The notes under the pieces: generated by a model
Databases searched by the model: none
What the model saw: only the letters and a program-made list of their open reading frames with translations
What the model was told of the DNA's origin: nothing
DNA from: PALSA-129 sp050014595
GTDB lineage: Bacteria; Acidobacteriota; Terriglobia; Bryobacterales; Bryobacteraceae
Direction: 5' to 3'
DNA: 64,000 nt
Assembly (NCBI GenBank): GCA_050014595.1
Contig: JBEKDA010000006.1
Location: 73,182-137,181 of the forward strand
Made by a program: the position numbers and the translations under genes
Shown: in pieces, positions 41,758-49,914 of the stretch
Position numbering within the stretch: the stretch's first letter is position 1
Layout of the letters: each line of letters begins with the position of its first letter

Positions 41758-43944
41758 ATGCGTCACAACGTTGCGGCCTTCGCGACCTGTTGCCTGTTGC
41801 TTTCCACCGGTCTTTTTGCGTCCCAAGTGACGGGAACGGTCACCGATCCATCCGGCGCGCCCGTGGGCGGCGCGCAGATTTCCGTCGTGAGCCGCGTCGG
41901 CGTGGAGGCCCAGACGGTATCGGCGGCGAATGGCTCGTTCGAGCTCGATATCGCGAACATTCCCGGTGCGCGGCTGGTAGTAACGGCGCCGGGGTTCAGC
42001 ACGCAGTCGCTCGCGCCCGGGCCATCGGTTGCGGTGCGCCTCGAAATCGCGCCGCAAGTGGATTCGGTGCGGGTGGTGGGCTCCGCCATCGATGTGCCGG
42101 CCAGCATGCAGGGCGGCAGCGTGAGCATTGTGCCGGGCGAAGAGATCCGGCGGCGTAATGAACCGTACGCCATGGACCTGCTGCGCTATCTGCCGGGCAT
42201 GGCTTTCAACCAGAGCGGCGCGCCGGGCAGCGTGGCGAGCCTGTTTCTGCGCGGCGGCGACTCGGATTTCAGCCTGGTGGAAATCGATGGCGTTCCGGTG
42301 AACGCCTTCGGCGGCAGCTTCGATTTCGCCCACATTCCAGCGGAGGCGGTGGAGAGCATCGAGGTGATTCGCGGGCCGCAATCGTCGGTCTACGGACCGT
42401 ACGCCAACAGCGGCGCGATCAACTTTATTACGCGCCAGCCGGGAGCCGCTCCGGAGCTGGATGTGCTGGCTGAGGGCGGAACGTTCGGCGAGCACCGCTT
42501 CGCCATTACCGGCTCGGGCGCCGTCGCGGGATTCGGGATGGCGGCGTCGGTTTCGCGTATCGATACCGGCGGCCCAGTCGAAAACAGCGACTATCACAAC
42601 CAGGATGCGCTGCTCAACGTGACGCGGCGTTTTGCGCGGCAAAGCATTTCGCTGCACGCCGACTTCGATTTCAACAACGTGGGCGAGCCGGGGCCCTGGG
42701 GGTCCGATCCCAAAGACACGTTTACCGGCATTGACACCATCAGCCGCGAAAGGAATAATTTTGGCGATTTCGGGCTGCATTACGAAGCCGATCTTTCGGC
42801 GCGGGTGCGCGAAGAAGTGTTTGCAAGCTTCTTCGTGGCGAATAGCGGTTTCGCGAGCCCATACGGCGCCAGCTTCAACAAGGACATGCGCTGGCAGGGC
42901 GAAGCGCGCACTGTAGTCAGCGTGACGCGCCACTATACGGCGGCAATCGGCGTTTCGGCGGGACGCGAAGAAACCAAGAACACATTCATCAGCGACGCTA
43001 ATTCCGAGACGTTCCCCATCGCGCGCACCGATCTGGCGGCCTATTGGGAAAATCGCTTCGAAATCGGCGGCCGGTTTTTCCTGAACGCCGGCGTGCGCGC
43101 CGAGTGGATCGAAACGCCGGCGGTCCCGACCGACGGATACTCGCGGCCGTTCTTCCCGGCGAACACGGTGTCGCGCGCCGACCCGAAAGTTTCCGCGGCG
43201 TACGCAGTTCGGCCCGGCGCAACGCGGCTGCACGCCTCCTCCGGAACCGGCATCCGGCCGCCCAGCGGATTTGAAATCGCCTTCACGGATAACCCGCAGC
43301 TCAAGCCGGAGCGTACGCGCAGCGTGGATGCGGGCATCGAGCAGAAGCTGTTCGGCAACCTCCTGTTGCTGGACGCTACCTGCTTTTACAACCGCTACTA
43401 CGATTTGATCGTGACGCTGGCCGGATCGCTGGCGCAGTTGAGCCGGTATCAATCGGCCAACCTCGCCAACTCGCGCGCCCAAGGGGCGGAATTCTCGGCT
43501 GCGCTGCGGCCCGGACGCAGGCTGTTTGTGACGGGATCGTACACGCTGCTCGGCACGCGGATTCTCTCGCTCGACGGTTCCACCAGCTTGGCGCCGCTGC
43601 CCTTTCAGGTGGGGCAGCCGCTGACGCGGCGGCCGAAGAACTCCGGCAGCATCGTGGCCACGTACACGCGCGGGCGTGTCACGGCCGACGCGACGGGTTA
43701 CTTCCGCGGCCAGACGCTGTACGAAGAGCCGACCTATGGCGCCACCGACGGGTTGTTTTGGAACCCGGGCTTCGCTAATGTAGGGATCAACTTGAATTTT
43801 GCGCTGGGCCACGGCGTCACGGCGTACGGCAGCCTGCGCAACGCGCTCAACTGGCGCTATGAAGAGGTGTTTGGCTACCCGTCGCCGCGGCTGAATTTCG
43901 TGGCCGGATTGAAGTGGAAGATTGCGAGCGAAATGAAGCCATGA
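41758..43944 (+). CDS. btuB: TonB-dependent outer membrane receptor, BtuB-like
   Basis: The 728-residue receptor has a signal peptide (about 1-22, ending LFASQ) and a carboxypeptidase regulatory-like domain (about 23-95, VTGTVTDPSGAPVGGAQIS). A plug domain runs from about 105 to 220 (RRNEPYAMDLLRYLPGMAF, SLVEIDGVPVNAFGG, IEVIRGPQSSVYGPYANSGA), followed by a 22-strand-type barrel. The cobalamin riboswitch directly upstream assigns it to corrinoid uptake, and a strong GGGAGGAG precedes the start. Unlike enterobacterial BtuB, it carries the extra N-terminal domain common in Acidobacteriota. The stop overlaps the pduO start. Confidence 0.9.
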   Translation: MRHNVAAFATCCLLLSTGLFASQVTGTVTDPSGAPVGGAQISVVSRVGVEAQTVSAANGSFELDIANIPGARLVVTAPGFSTQSLAPGPSVAVRLEIAPQVDSVRVVGSAIDVPASMQGGSVSIVPGEEIRRRNEPYAMDLLRYLPGMAFNQSGAPGSVASLFLRGGDSDFSLVEIDGVPVNAFGGSFDFAHIPAEAVESIEVIRGPQSSVYGPYANSGAINFITRQPGAAPELDVLAEGGTFGEHRFAITGSGAVAGFGMAASVSRIDTGGPVENSDYHNQDALLNVTRRFARQSISLHADFDFNNVGEPGPWGSDPKDTFTGIDTISRERNNFGDFGLHYEADLSARVREEVFASFFVANSGFASPYGASFNKDMRWQGEARTVVSVTRHYTAAIGVSAGREETKNTFISDANSETFPIARTDLAAYWENRFEIGGRFFLNAGVRAEWIETPAVPTDGYSRPFFPANTVSRADPKVSAAYAVRPGATRLHASSGTGIRPPSGFEIAFTDNPQLKPERTRSVDAGIEQKLFGNLLLLDATCFYNRYYDLIVTLAGSLAQLSRYQSANLANSRAQGAEFSAALRPGRRLFVTGSYTLLGTRILSLDGSTSLAPLPFQVGQPLTRRPKNSGSIVATYTRGRVTADATGYFRGQTLYEEPTYGATDGLFWNPGFANVGINLNFALGHGVTAYGSLRNALNWRYEEVFGYPSPRLNFVAGLKWKIASEMKP

Positions 43945-44576
43945 GCGAACAGCCGTTCGACAAGCCGCGCATCGCCATCAACCGCGTGTATACGCGGCAG
44001 GGCGACCAGGGCGAAACCGCGCTGGCGGGAGGCCAGCGCGTGCCGAAGGATGGCGCGCGCATCCAAGCCTACGGCACGGTGGACGAGCTGAACTCTTTCG
44101 TGGGCCTGGCGCGCTCGACTGTCACGGAGATGGCGGCGGGCGAGCCGCGCCTCGCGCTGCTGGGGGCCATCCTGCTGCGCGTGCAGCACGAGCTGTTCAA
44201 TTTGGGGTCGATTCTGGCGACCCTGGCGGAAGACGTGTATCCCAAGCAGGCGCGCGTCACCGAAACCGAAGTCGCGCAACTGGAAACCGAGATGGACCGC
44301 ATGAACGAAGAACTGCCGCCGTTGCGCTCCTTCGTGCTGCCGGGTTTAAACCGGCTGAACGCGGAGTTGCACGTCTGCCGGACGGTGTGCCGCCGCGCGG
44401 AGCGGGCCGCGGTCGAGCTGGCGCGGGCGGAGAGCATTCCTCCGGAGACGGTTCGATACTTGAACCGGCTGAGCGATGCCATGTTCGTATGGAGCCGCTG
44501 GGCCAGCCATGTGGCGGGCGCCCCGGAAACGTTGTGGGAACCTAACCAGGCCGCCTCGGGGCGGTCTGATGGATAA
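43941..44576 (+). CDS. pduO: PduO-type ATP:cob(I)alamin adenosyltransferase
   Basis: The enzyme transfers adenosyl from ATP to cob(I)alamin to make coenzyme B12. The 211-residue protein shows the PduO signature: VYTRQGDQGETALAGGQRVPKD near the N-terminus, AYGTVDELNSFVGLAR, and the C-terminal CRRAERAAVEL and YLNRLSDAMFVWSRW. Length is typical (about 190-210). It starts inside the receptor stop (ATGA) in the riboswitch-controlled unit. Confidence 0.95.
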   Translation: MSEQPFDKPRIAINRVYTRQGDQGETALAGGQRVPKDGARIQAYGTVDELNSFVGLARSTVTEMAAGEPRLALLGAILLRVQHELFNLGSILATLAEDVYPKQARVTETEVAQLETEMDRMNEELPPLRSFVLPGLNRLNAELHVCRTVCRRAERAAVELARAESIPPETVRYLNRLSDAMFVWSRWASHVAGAPETLWEPNQAASGRSDG

Positions 44577-44597
44577 TCTAAAGGTAAGGAGAAATCG

Positions 44598-45128
44598 ATG
44601 CAAGAGAATTCGGCAAGGCCATTGGCCATCGGCCTGACAGTTCTGGGTGGTTTGGCGCGGTTCGCGCAAAACCTGAATTTCGCGCCCGTGGGGGCTTTGA
44701 GCCTCTTTGCCGGCGCGCGCCTGCGGGGATGGCAGGCTTACCTGCTGCCGATCGCATTGATGGCGGTGACGGACCCGTTTCGCGGCGGCTACTCCTTCGC
44801 GACCCCGTTCATCTATGCCAGCTTCCTGATCAACGTCTGGATTGGCTCCCGGCTGCGCGCCACGGAAAGTCCCAAATGGATTGGCGCAGCGGCCCTGATC
44901 GGAAGCGTGCAATTCTTCCTGCTCTCCAACTTCGGGACGTGGCTGGCTCCCGGCGCCACTTACGGCCACACGCTGGGCGGGTTGATCGCCTGCTACATCG
45001 CAGCCATTCCGTTCTTCCGGAACACGCTGGTTTCGGACCTGCTCTTTGCCGCCGTCTTCTTCGGGTTGCACGCGGTGCTGAGCCGCACGGTGGCGAGGTC
45101 TGAGCGCGTCGCTGTCGAGATGGCGTAG
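44598..45128 (+). CDS. DUF6580 family membrane protein, candidate corrinoid or cobalt transporter component
   Basis: The 176-residue protein has about five membrane helices. It matches DUF6580 through NLNFAPVGALSLFAGARL near residue 28, SVQFFLLSNFGTWLAP near 98 and CYIAAIPFFRNTLVSDLLF near 133. The domain is of the ECF-transporter S-component type in size and style, but I cannot name a ligand from sequence. It has a good Shine-Dalgarno (AAGGAGA) 8 bases before the ATG. Its position between pduO and DUF71 under a B12 riboswitch makes B12 or cobalt transport the leading hypothesis. Confidence 0.8.
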   Translation: MQENSARPLAIGLTVLGGLARFAQNLNFAPVGALSLFAGARLRGWQAYLLPIALMAVTDPFRGGYSFATPFIYASFLINVWIGSRLRATESPKWIGAAALIGSVQFFLLSNFGTWLAPGATYGHTLGGLIACYIAAIPFFRNTLVSDLLFAAVFFGLHAVLSRTVARSERVAVEMA

Positions 45129-45129
45129 C

Positions 45130-45801
45130 GTGAAGACACTGCTGGCGTGGAGCTCCGGCAAGGATAGCGCCTGGGCCCTCGACCGCCTGCGCCAACAGGG
45201 CATTCCGGTGGGCGCTCTGCTCACCACCATCAACCAGAGCGCGGACCGCGTGGCCATGCACGGCGTGCGGCGGCGGCTGCTCGAAGCGCAGGCGGATGCG
45301 GCCGGAGTTCCGCTATGGGTGGTGCGGTTGCCGTGGCCCTGTGCCAACCGGGACTACGAATCGCGAATGGCTGAGGCGTGCGCGAAGGCCGTGGCGGAAG
45401 GCTTTGACACGATGGCTTTCGGAGACTTGTACCTGCGTGACGTCCGCCAATACCGTGAGCGGCAGTTGTCCGGTACGGGTCTCCAGCCGCTGTTCCCGCT
45501 CTGGGAACTGCCCACGGCTTCGCTCGCGCGGGAGATGATCGCGGGGGGCTTGCGGGCGCGGCTTTCCTGCGTGGATTCGAGGGCGCTCGACGCCAGTTTC
45601 GCCGGCCGCGAATTCGACCTGGCCTTGCTCGAAAATCTGCCGGCCACCGTCGACCCATGTGGCGAAAACGGCGAGTTTCATACCTTTGCCTATGACGGCC
45701 CGATGTTTCGCTCGCCGCTGCGCGTGGAGTCCGGCGAGATCCGCCACGTCGATGGTTTTGTTTACGCGGACCTGCTGCCTTGCCCCGAATCGTCTCACTA
45801 A
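45130..45801 (+). CDS. DUF71/COG2102 ATP-binding protein, B12-salvage type (GTG start)
   Basis: The 223-residue protein is an ATP-pyrophosphatase of the diphthine-ammonia ligase superfamily (P-loop AWSSGKDSAWAL near residue 5). It also has MHGVRRRLLEAQA, GDLYLRDVRQYRERQLSG and the C-terminal CGENGEFHTFAYDGP, the DUF71 signature. The archaeal/eukaryotic enzyme makes diphthamide, but bacterial members found with B12 genes have been proposed from comparative genomics to act in B12 salvage. The riboswitch, btuB and pduO context supports that branch. It starts with GTG one base after the DUF6580 stop. A GC hairpin follows at 45802-45818. Confidence 0.88.
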   Translation: MKTLLAWSSGKDSAWALDRLRQQGIPVGALLTTINQSADRVAMHGVRRRLLEAQADAAGVPLWVVRLPWPCANRDYESRMAEACAKAVAEGFDTMAFGDLYLRDVRQYRERQLSGTGLQPLFPLWELPTASLAREMIAGGLRARLSCVDSRALDASFAGREFDLALLENLPATVDPCGENGEFHTFAYDGPMFRSPLRVESGEIRHVDGFVYADLLPCPESSH

Positions 45802-45818
45802 CCCGCCTTCGGGGCGGG
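45802..45818 (+). terminator. GC hairpin closing the B12 unit
   Basis: CCCGCC-TTCGG-GGCGGG folds into a 6-base-pair perfect stem directly after the DUF71 stop. No T-run follows, so it may be a weak terminator or an RNA-stabilising 3' structure. Confidence 0.4.
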
Positions 45819-45846
45819 GCGTGGCGCGTTATGATGAGCTTGTGAC

Positions 45847-46800
45847 ATGGCGTTGATCGCGGTTTCGGGTCATCCCGGCTGCCGGTTCGAGGAGCTGGCG
45901 CGCATCAGCGCGCAGCGCCTCGGCTTCGAGCTGCTGACGCAGTCCCGGCTGCGGGTTCTCATTGAAAAGGAATTTGGCACGGATGTGCGGATTCCGGATA
46001 AGGCCTATCCCAGCCTGGTGACGTCGATTCTGGCAAGGGCCGCGACCGAGGCGCACATCGTGTATTGCGCCGTCGGCGGCGAGTTGCAGGTGCGCCATTT
46101 CGCGGGCATGCTGCGGGTGCACGTGGTGGCGCCGGAAAGCGTGCGCATCGGCAATCTGATGCTCGACAACCGTATGGAGCGCGCCGCCGCCCGGCAATTG
46201 CTGTTGCAACTGGAGGCCGAGGAACGCGCCAGCCGCAAAGCCAAGTTTGGCAAGACGCGCGCCACCGCCGACCTTTTCGACGTCTTGCTGAACGCCGAAT
46301 CCCTGACCTCCGAGCAGATGGCGGAGTTGATCGAAACCACTGTAACCGCCACCGGGCTCAAGGAGCGCGGTTACCTGGCGGCGGCGGCCGAGGCGCAGCT
46401 CCAGTTTCAGATGAGGCTCAAGCTGGCGCGTTTCGGGATGGTTCCGCCCGGCCACGTGACCCTGCGCAAGAAAGGCTTCGCGCACCAGAGCGAGGAGATG
46501 TTCGCCAACCTGTTGGACTTTTACCGCATCGCGTGGGAGTACGAGCCGCGCAGTTTTCCGGTGCAGTACGGCACCGATGGCGCAGTGCTGGAATCCTTCA
46601 CGCCCGATTTTTATCTGCCGGAATTCGATCTCTACGTGGAACTGACCACCATGAAACAAGCACACGTGACGCGCAAGAACCGCAAAGTGCGGCTGCTGCG
46701 CGAGCTGTACCCGCACCTGAACATCCAGGTCTTCTACCAGAAGGATTTTGAGAACCTGATTTTCAAGTACGGGTTGGCGGAACGGCTGGTGCAGGCATGA
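45847..46800 (+). CDS. cytidylate-kinase-like N-terminus fused to a PD-(D/E)XK-like domain
   Basis: The 317-residue protein begins ALIAVSGHPGCRFEELARIS, which resembles the cytidylate kinase-like family start, but the P-loop lacks the usual GK[S/T]. Middle segments LLTQSRLRVLIEKEF and AHIVYCAVGG also fit a kinase-like fold. From about residue 215 the sequence changes to a nuclease-like core: SEEMFANLLDFYRIAWEYEP (acidic residue), LESFTPDFYLPEFDLYVELT (the D...ELT pair) and TMKQAHVTRKNRKVRLLREL (the Lys). I cannot assign a cellular role. The stop overlaps the hpt start as ATGA, so it is coupled to purine salvage. Confidence 0.72.
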   Translation: MALIAVSGHPGCRFEELARISAQRLGFELLTQSRLRVLIEKEFGTDVRIPDKAYPSLVTSILARAATEAHIVYCAVGGELQVRHFAGMLRVHVVAPESVRIGNLMLDNRMERAAARQLLLQLEAEERASRKAKFGKTRATADLFDVLLNAESLTSEQMAELIETTVTATGLKERGYLAAAAEAQLQFQMRLKLARFGMVPPGHVTLRKKGFAHQSEEMFANLLDFYRIAWEYEPRSFPVQYGTDGAVLESFTPDFYLPEFDLYVELTTMKQAHVTRKNRKVRLLRELYPHLNIQVFYQKDFENLIFKYGLAERLVQA

Positions 46801-47354
46801 GCGCAGCCACGCTGCCGGGAGTGGACCGGGTTCTGTTCACGGAGGAACAGATCGAGGAACGGATTGGCGAAGTCGGCGCCCAGATCTCGCGCGATTACCA
46901 GGGCAAGACGTTGAAGCTGGTGGGCGTGCTCAAGGGGTCCGTGTTCTTCCTGACGGCGTTGGCGCGGCGCATCGACGTTCCGGTGAAAATCGATTTCCTG
47001 GCCATTTCCAGTTTCTCGAACAAGAGCGGCGCTCCCGGTCTGGTGCGCATCGCCAAAGACCTGGATGAGAGCATCGAGGGCGAAGACGTTCTGCTGGTGG
47101 AAGACATCGTGGACACGGGCTTCACGCTACGCTACCTGTTGCAGGCGCTGGCGGGGCGGGGGCCGAACTCGCTTGCGGTGTGCACGTTTCTGGACCGTAA
47201 CTCGCGGCGGATTGTGCAGGCGCAGGTGGATTACCGGTGCTTCGAGATTCCCGACCGCTTTGTGGTGGGTTTCGGCCTGGATCACAACCAGCTCTATCGC
47301 AACCTGGGCTACGTGGCGGTGATGAAGCCCGACAAGGGTACGTCGCAACACTAA
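46797..47354 (+). CDS. hpt: hypoxanthine phosphoribosyltransferase
   Basis: Hpt converts hypoxanthine or guanine and PRPP into IMP or GMP. The 185-residue protein has the PRPP-binding motif DVLLVEDIVDTGFTLRYLL near residue 98, VGVLKGSVFFLTALARRID near 43, and the C-terminal VVGFGLDHNQLYRNLGYVAV. Length is typical. It overlaps the preceding fusion gene by 4 bases. Confidence 0.95.
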   Translation: MSAATLPGVDRVLFTEEQIEERIGEVGAQISRDYQGKTLKLVGVLKGSVFFLTALARRIDVPVKIDFLAISSFSNKSGAPGLVRIAKDLDESIEGEDVLLVEDIVDTGFTLRYLLQALAGRGPNSLAVCTFLDRNSRRIVQAQVDYRCFEIPDRFVVGFGLDHNQLYRNLGYVAVMKPDKGTSQH

Positions 47355-47443
47355 AGGGCCCCAAAGAGCCAGCGGTCTGTCATCTTCGTTTTATCAAAGC
47401 GGGCGTAAAATTAGGAAAGAACAGTAGGAAGGAGTGCGGCTCC

Positions 47444-47836
47444 ATGAGATCCCGGATCTTGTTCGTTTCCGGGCATCCTGACGATGCCCGCCGCCTCGCG
47501 CCCATGTTGCAGGCTCTTCCCCTTGTGATGGAACAGGTGGGAACGCTCGAGCAGGCGCGCAACCAGCTTCAGCACGGTGACTACGCGATCATTCTGACGG
47601 AAGCGATTTTGCCCGATGGGGACTGGCTGGACGCCCTGCACCTGGCTCGCCAACACCCGGGCGAGATCAACGTGATCGTGACCGATCCGCAGGCCGATGC
47701 CCGCTTCTGGGCCGAGGCCCTCAACCTGGGCGCGTATGACTTGCTCACGCAGCCGTTTTATGAGCCCGAAGTTCGCCGCATCTTGTATAACGCTTGCACG
47801 CGCCAGCCGTACCAGACGGCCGGCGCCGCTGTTTAA
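47444..47836 (+). CDS. receiver-like (REC) domain protein with Glu at the phosphoacceptor position
   Basis: The 130-residue protein has the size and strand/helix order of a stand-alone receiver domain: RSRILFVSGHPDDARRLAPM, YAIILTEAILPDGDWLDALH, VIVTDPQADARFWAEAL and GAYDLLTQPFYEPEVRRIL. The usual phosphoacceptor Asp after the third strand is replaced by Glu (LTEAILPDG), and the acidic pair in strand 1 reads GHPDD. The conserved Lys appears as Gln (TQPF). It is therefore probably not phosphorylated in the usual way and may be a constitutively active or protein-binding form. GGAAGGAG lies about 12 bases before the ATG. Confidence 0.75.
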   Translation: MRSRILFVSGHPDDARRLAPMLQALPLVMEQVGTLEQARNQLQHGDYAIILTEAILPDGDWLDALHLARQHPGEINVIVTDPQADARFWAEALNLGAYDLLTQPFYEPEVRRILYNACTRQPYQTAGAAV

Positions 47837-47881
47837 TGGATCCTGGTGGGGCCGGCGCTTCCGCCTGCCAAGCCTTTGCCC

Positions 47882-48112
47882 CTAGCCCGGCGGATGGCTT
47901 CTTCGCACCCTTCGAATGACCCGGCGTGAACTGCGCAACAGGATAGCCAGCACCAGGCCAAGCCACACGACAGTGCCGGCGGTACCGGCGATCATGTACT
48001 CCAGGGGCCGGTGCGGCCTGGGAAGCACCCACAAGACCAGCCAGACCAGCGCGACGCAGGCCAAGACAGCGCCGCCGATCTGAAAGATCCGGCGATCGAA
48101 AAACCACCCCAC
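47882..48112 (-). CDS. small two-helix membrane protein, hypothetical
   Basis: The 76-residue product has two hydrophobic helices (about 10-30 and 39-60), with a basic C-terminal tail (RSSRRVIRRVRRSHPPG) that would stay in the cytoplasm. There is no recognisable family. It lies between convergent and divergent neighbours (receiver-like gene and SH3-like lipoprotein) and could be real given its ordered hydrophobicity. Confidence 0.5.
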   Translation of the reverse strand: MGWFFDRRIFQIGGAVLACVALVWLVLWVLPRPHRPLEYMIAGTAGTVVWLGLVLAILLRSSRRVIRRVRRSHPPG

Positions 48113-48157
48113 GCGTGCATTGTATTCGCGCGCCTGCTGCTAAGATAGTAGGCAAGT

Positions 48158-49426
48158 GTGCAGCAGGGTTCCATAACGAAGGTTGGCATGGCGGCCGCTC
48201 TGGCCGTGCTGCTCTTCGCCTGCCGCGGCACTCCCCATGCCGCACCTTCGCTGGGCGAAGCCTTCGTGGGCCCGTCCACGCTCAACCTGAGAAGCGATAT
48301 TCCCACGCAATCCGCCACCGTGGCTGTGGTGCGCCACGGAGACCGGCTGGAGATTCTGCAGCACCGCCGCTCCTTCCTGAAGGTGCGCGCGCCCAATGGC
48401 GCCGAGGGCTGGACCGACGAGCGCCAATTGCTGGCAGCCTCGGATATGGTCTCGCTGAAGGACTTGGCGGCGCGGGCGGCGCGAATGCCCTCCCAAGGCA
48501 GGGCCATCGCCGATGCGGACCTTCGCGTTCACATCCAGCCGGCCGCGAAATCGCCCAGCTTTCTCGCCTTGCAGGCCAATGAGAAGGTGGACGTACTCGC
48601 GCATATCACCAGGCCGCGAACCGATTTGCCACGCCCGCCGCTGGTTCTCCCGCCGCCCAAGAAGCAAACCGTAGCCCCGAAGAGGCACTCCAGGAAAGAG
48701 CCGGCGATTCCGCCGCCGCCCGCGCCCAAGCCGCCCGGGCCGCCCGACAACTGGCTGGATCTTTCCAAGCCCGGCCTGCCGGAGGAGTCGTCGCCACAGG
48801 GGGCGAATCCCGAAGCGCCCGTCCTCAGCGACGACTGGAGCCTGGTGCGCGCCGCGGATGGGCAATCCGGCTGGGTGTTGACCCGCCGCCTCCGCATGGC
48901 GATTCCCGACGAGGTGGCGCAATGGGCCGAGGGCCACCGCATCGTCTCTTACTTTTCGCTTGGTGCGGTGCGGGATGGAGATGAGAAGAAAGATATCTGG
49001 CTTTGGACCACCGTTCAGGGCCAGCAGCCGTACGATTTCGACAGCTTTCGGGTGTTCGTCTGGAGCGTGCGTCGGCACCGCTATGAGACCCAGTACATCG
49101 AGCGCAATCTCAAAGGGTACGGGCCGGTGCTGATTGAGCCGGTGGAGTTGGCGGCGGGCAAGGCCAGGACCGTGGAGGGCCAGCACCCGGGTTTCTCCTT
49201 GTGCGTGGAGAAGAAAGACGGCCTGCGCTACCGGCGCGCGTACGCGCTGGTGAACACTTCCATACGGTTCGCCGCCGACCGCGCCTGCGAAGCGCCGCCA
49301 CCGCTGGAATTTGGCGTGACGCCCCCGTCAGGGGCCCCGGCGGCGCAGACCGCGCCCGCTCCATCGGAGACTTTTATGCAGCGCTTCAAGAGGCGGCTCA
49401 GGGCGCTGACGCACGGCTGGTTGTGA
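48158..49426 (+). CDS. SH3-like-domain lipoprotein, hypothetical
   Basis: The 422-residue protein begins with a lipoprotein-type signal (LLFACRG at about 18-24, with a lipobox Cys). A first bacterial SH3-like segment lies at about 40-95 (LNLRSDIPTQSATVAVVRHG to GWTDERQLL), and a second similar one continues to about 150 and 240-250 (QSGWVLTRRLRMA). A Pro/Lys-rich linker spans about 150-200. The C-terminal half (about 255-380) has the pattern YDFDSFRVFVWSVRRHRYET and no known family. The GTG at 48158 is preferred because it adds a Lys to the signal's n-region; an ATG at 48188 with GAAGG upstream is the alternative. Confidence 0.75.
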   Translation: MQQGSITKVGMAAALAVLLFACRGTPHAAPSLGEAFVGPSTLNLRSDIPTQSATVAVVRHGDRLEILQHRRSFLKVRAPNGAEGWTDERQLLAASDMVSLKDLAARAARMPSQGRAIADADLRVHIQPAAKSPSFLALQANEKVDVLAHITRPRTDLPRPPLVLPPPKKQTVAPKRHSRKEPAIPPPPAPKPPGPPDNWLDLSKPGLPEESSPQGANPEAPVLSDDWSLVRAADGQSGWVLTRRLRMAIPDEVAQWAEGHRIVSYFSLGAVRDGDEKKDIWLWTTVQGQQPYDFDSFRVFVWSVRRHRYETQYIERNLKGYGPVLIEPVELAAGKARTVEGQHPGFSLCVEKKDGLRYRRAYALVNTSIRFAADRACEAPPPLEFGVTPPSGAPAAQTAPAPSETFMQRFKRRLRALTHGWL

Positions 49427-49569
49427 GGGTGAGTGGGGTAATCGCTGGACGTTGCGGTGGCGCATCCATTGTGCTATTTATGGGTTCAAGTCGGACATTT
49501 GGATCCAACTAAAGCCGCCCCGCCAAGACGCGACGGCCAATCATATTCTCTTCTAAAGGATGGCGTCCC

Positions 49570-49878
49570 GTGGAAGCCCTTAATCGTAAACTCATTCGTC
49601 CGTCTCTGAACGAGATCAAGGAGCAGATCACGCCGCCGCGGAGAGCCGCCGCAGCGCAAAAAAAGCCTGTGCCACCGGACCAGACCAATGCGGAAAACTT
49701 TTACTACGTCAAGCAGATGCAGGCCAAGACCCCGATGGTTTTTGTGCTGCGCGACGGCGAAACGCTGCATGGCGTGATCGAGTGGTACGACAAGTGCTGC
49801 CTCAAGGTCAATCGCTCCGAAGGCCCCAACCTGCTGCTCTACAAGCCCAGCATCAAGTACATGTACAAAGAGTCCTGA
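49570..49878 (+). CDS. hfq: RNA chaperone Hfq, acidobacterial type with N-terminal extension (GTG start)
   Basis: Hfq is an Sm-like hexameric RNA chaperone that supports small-RNA regulation. The 102-residue protein has an Sm fold from about residue 40 to 100: NFYYVKQMQAKTPMVFVLRD, GETLHGVIEWYDKCCLKV (Sm1) and LLLYKPSIKYMY (Sm2). The usual Sm2 motif YKHAIS is changed, with the His replaced by Pro. An N-terminal extension of about 40 residues (KEQITPPRRAAAAQKKPVPP) is basic and unstructured-looking. A GTG start with AAAGGA upstream fits. It is a single gene converging on a thioesterase gene. Confidence 0.88.
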   Translation: MEALNRKLIRPSLNEIKEQITPPRRAAAAQKKPVPPDQTNAENFYYVKQMQAKTPMVFVLRDGETLHGVIEWYDKCCLKVNRSEGPNLLLYKPSIKYMYKES

Positions 49879-49914
49879 GCCAGGTGTTATAAGCTTGGTC
49901 TTAGGAGCTCGCCT

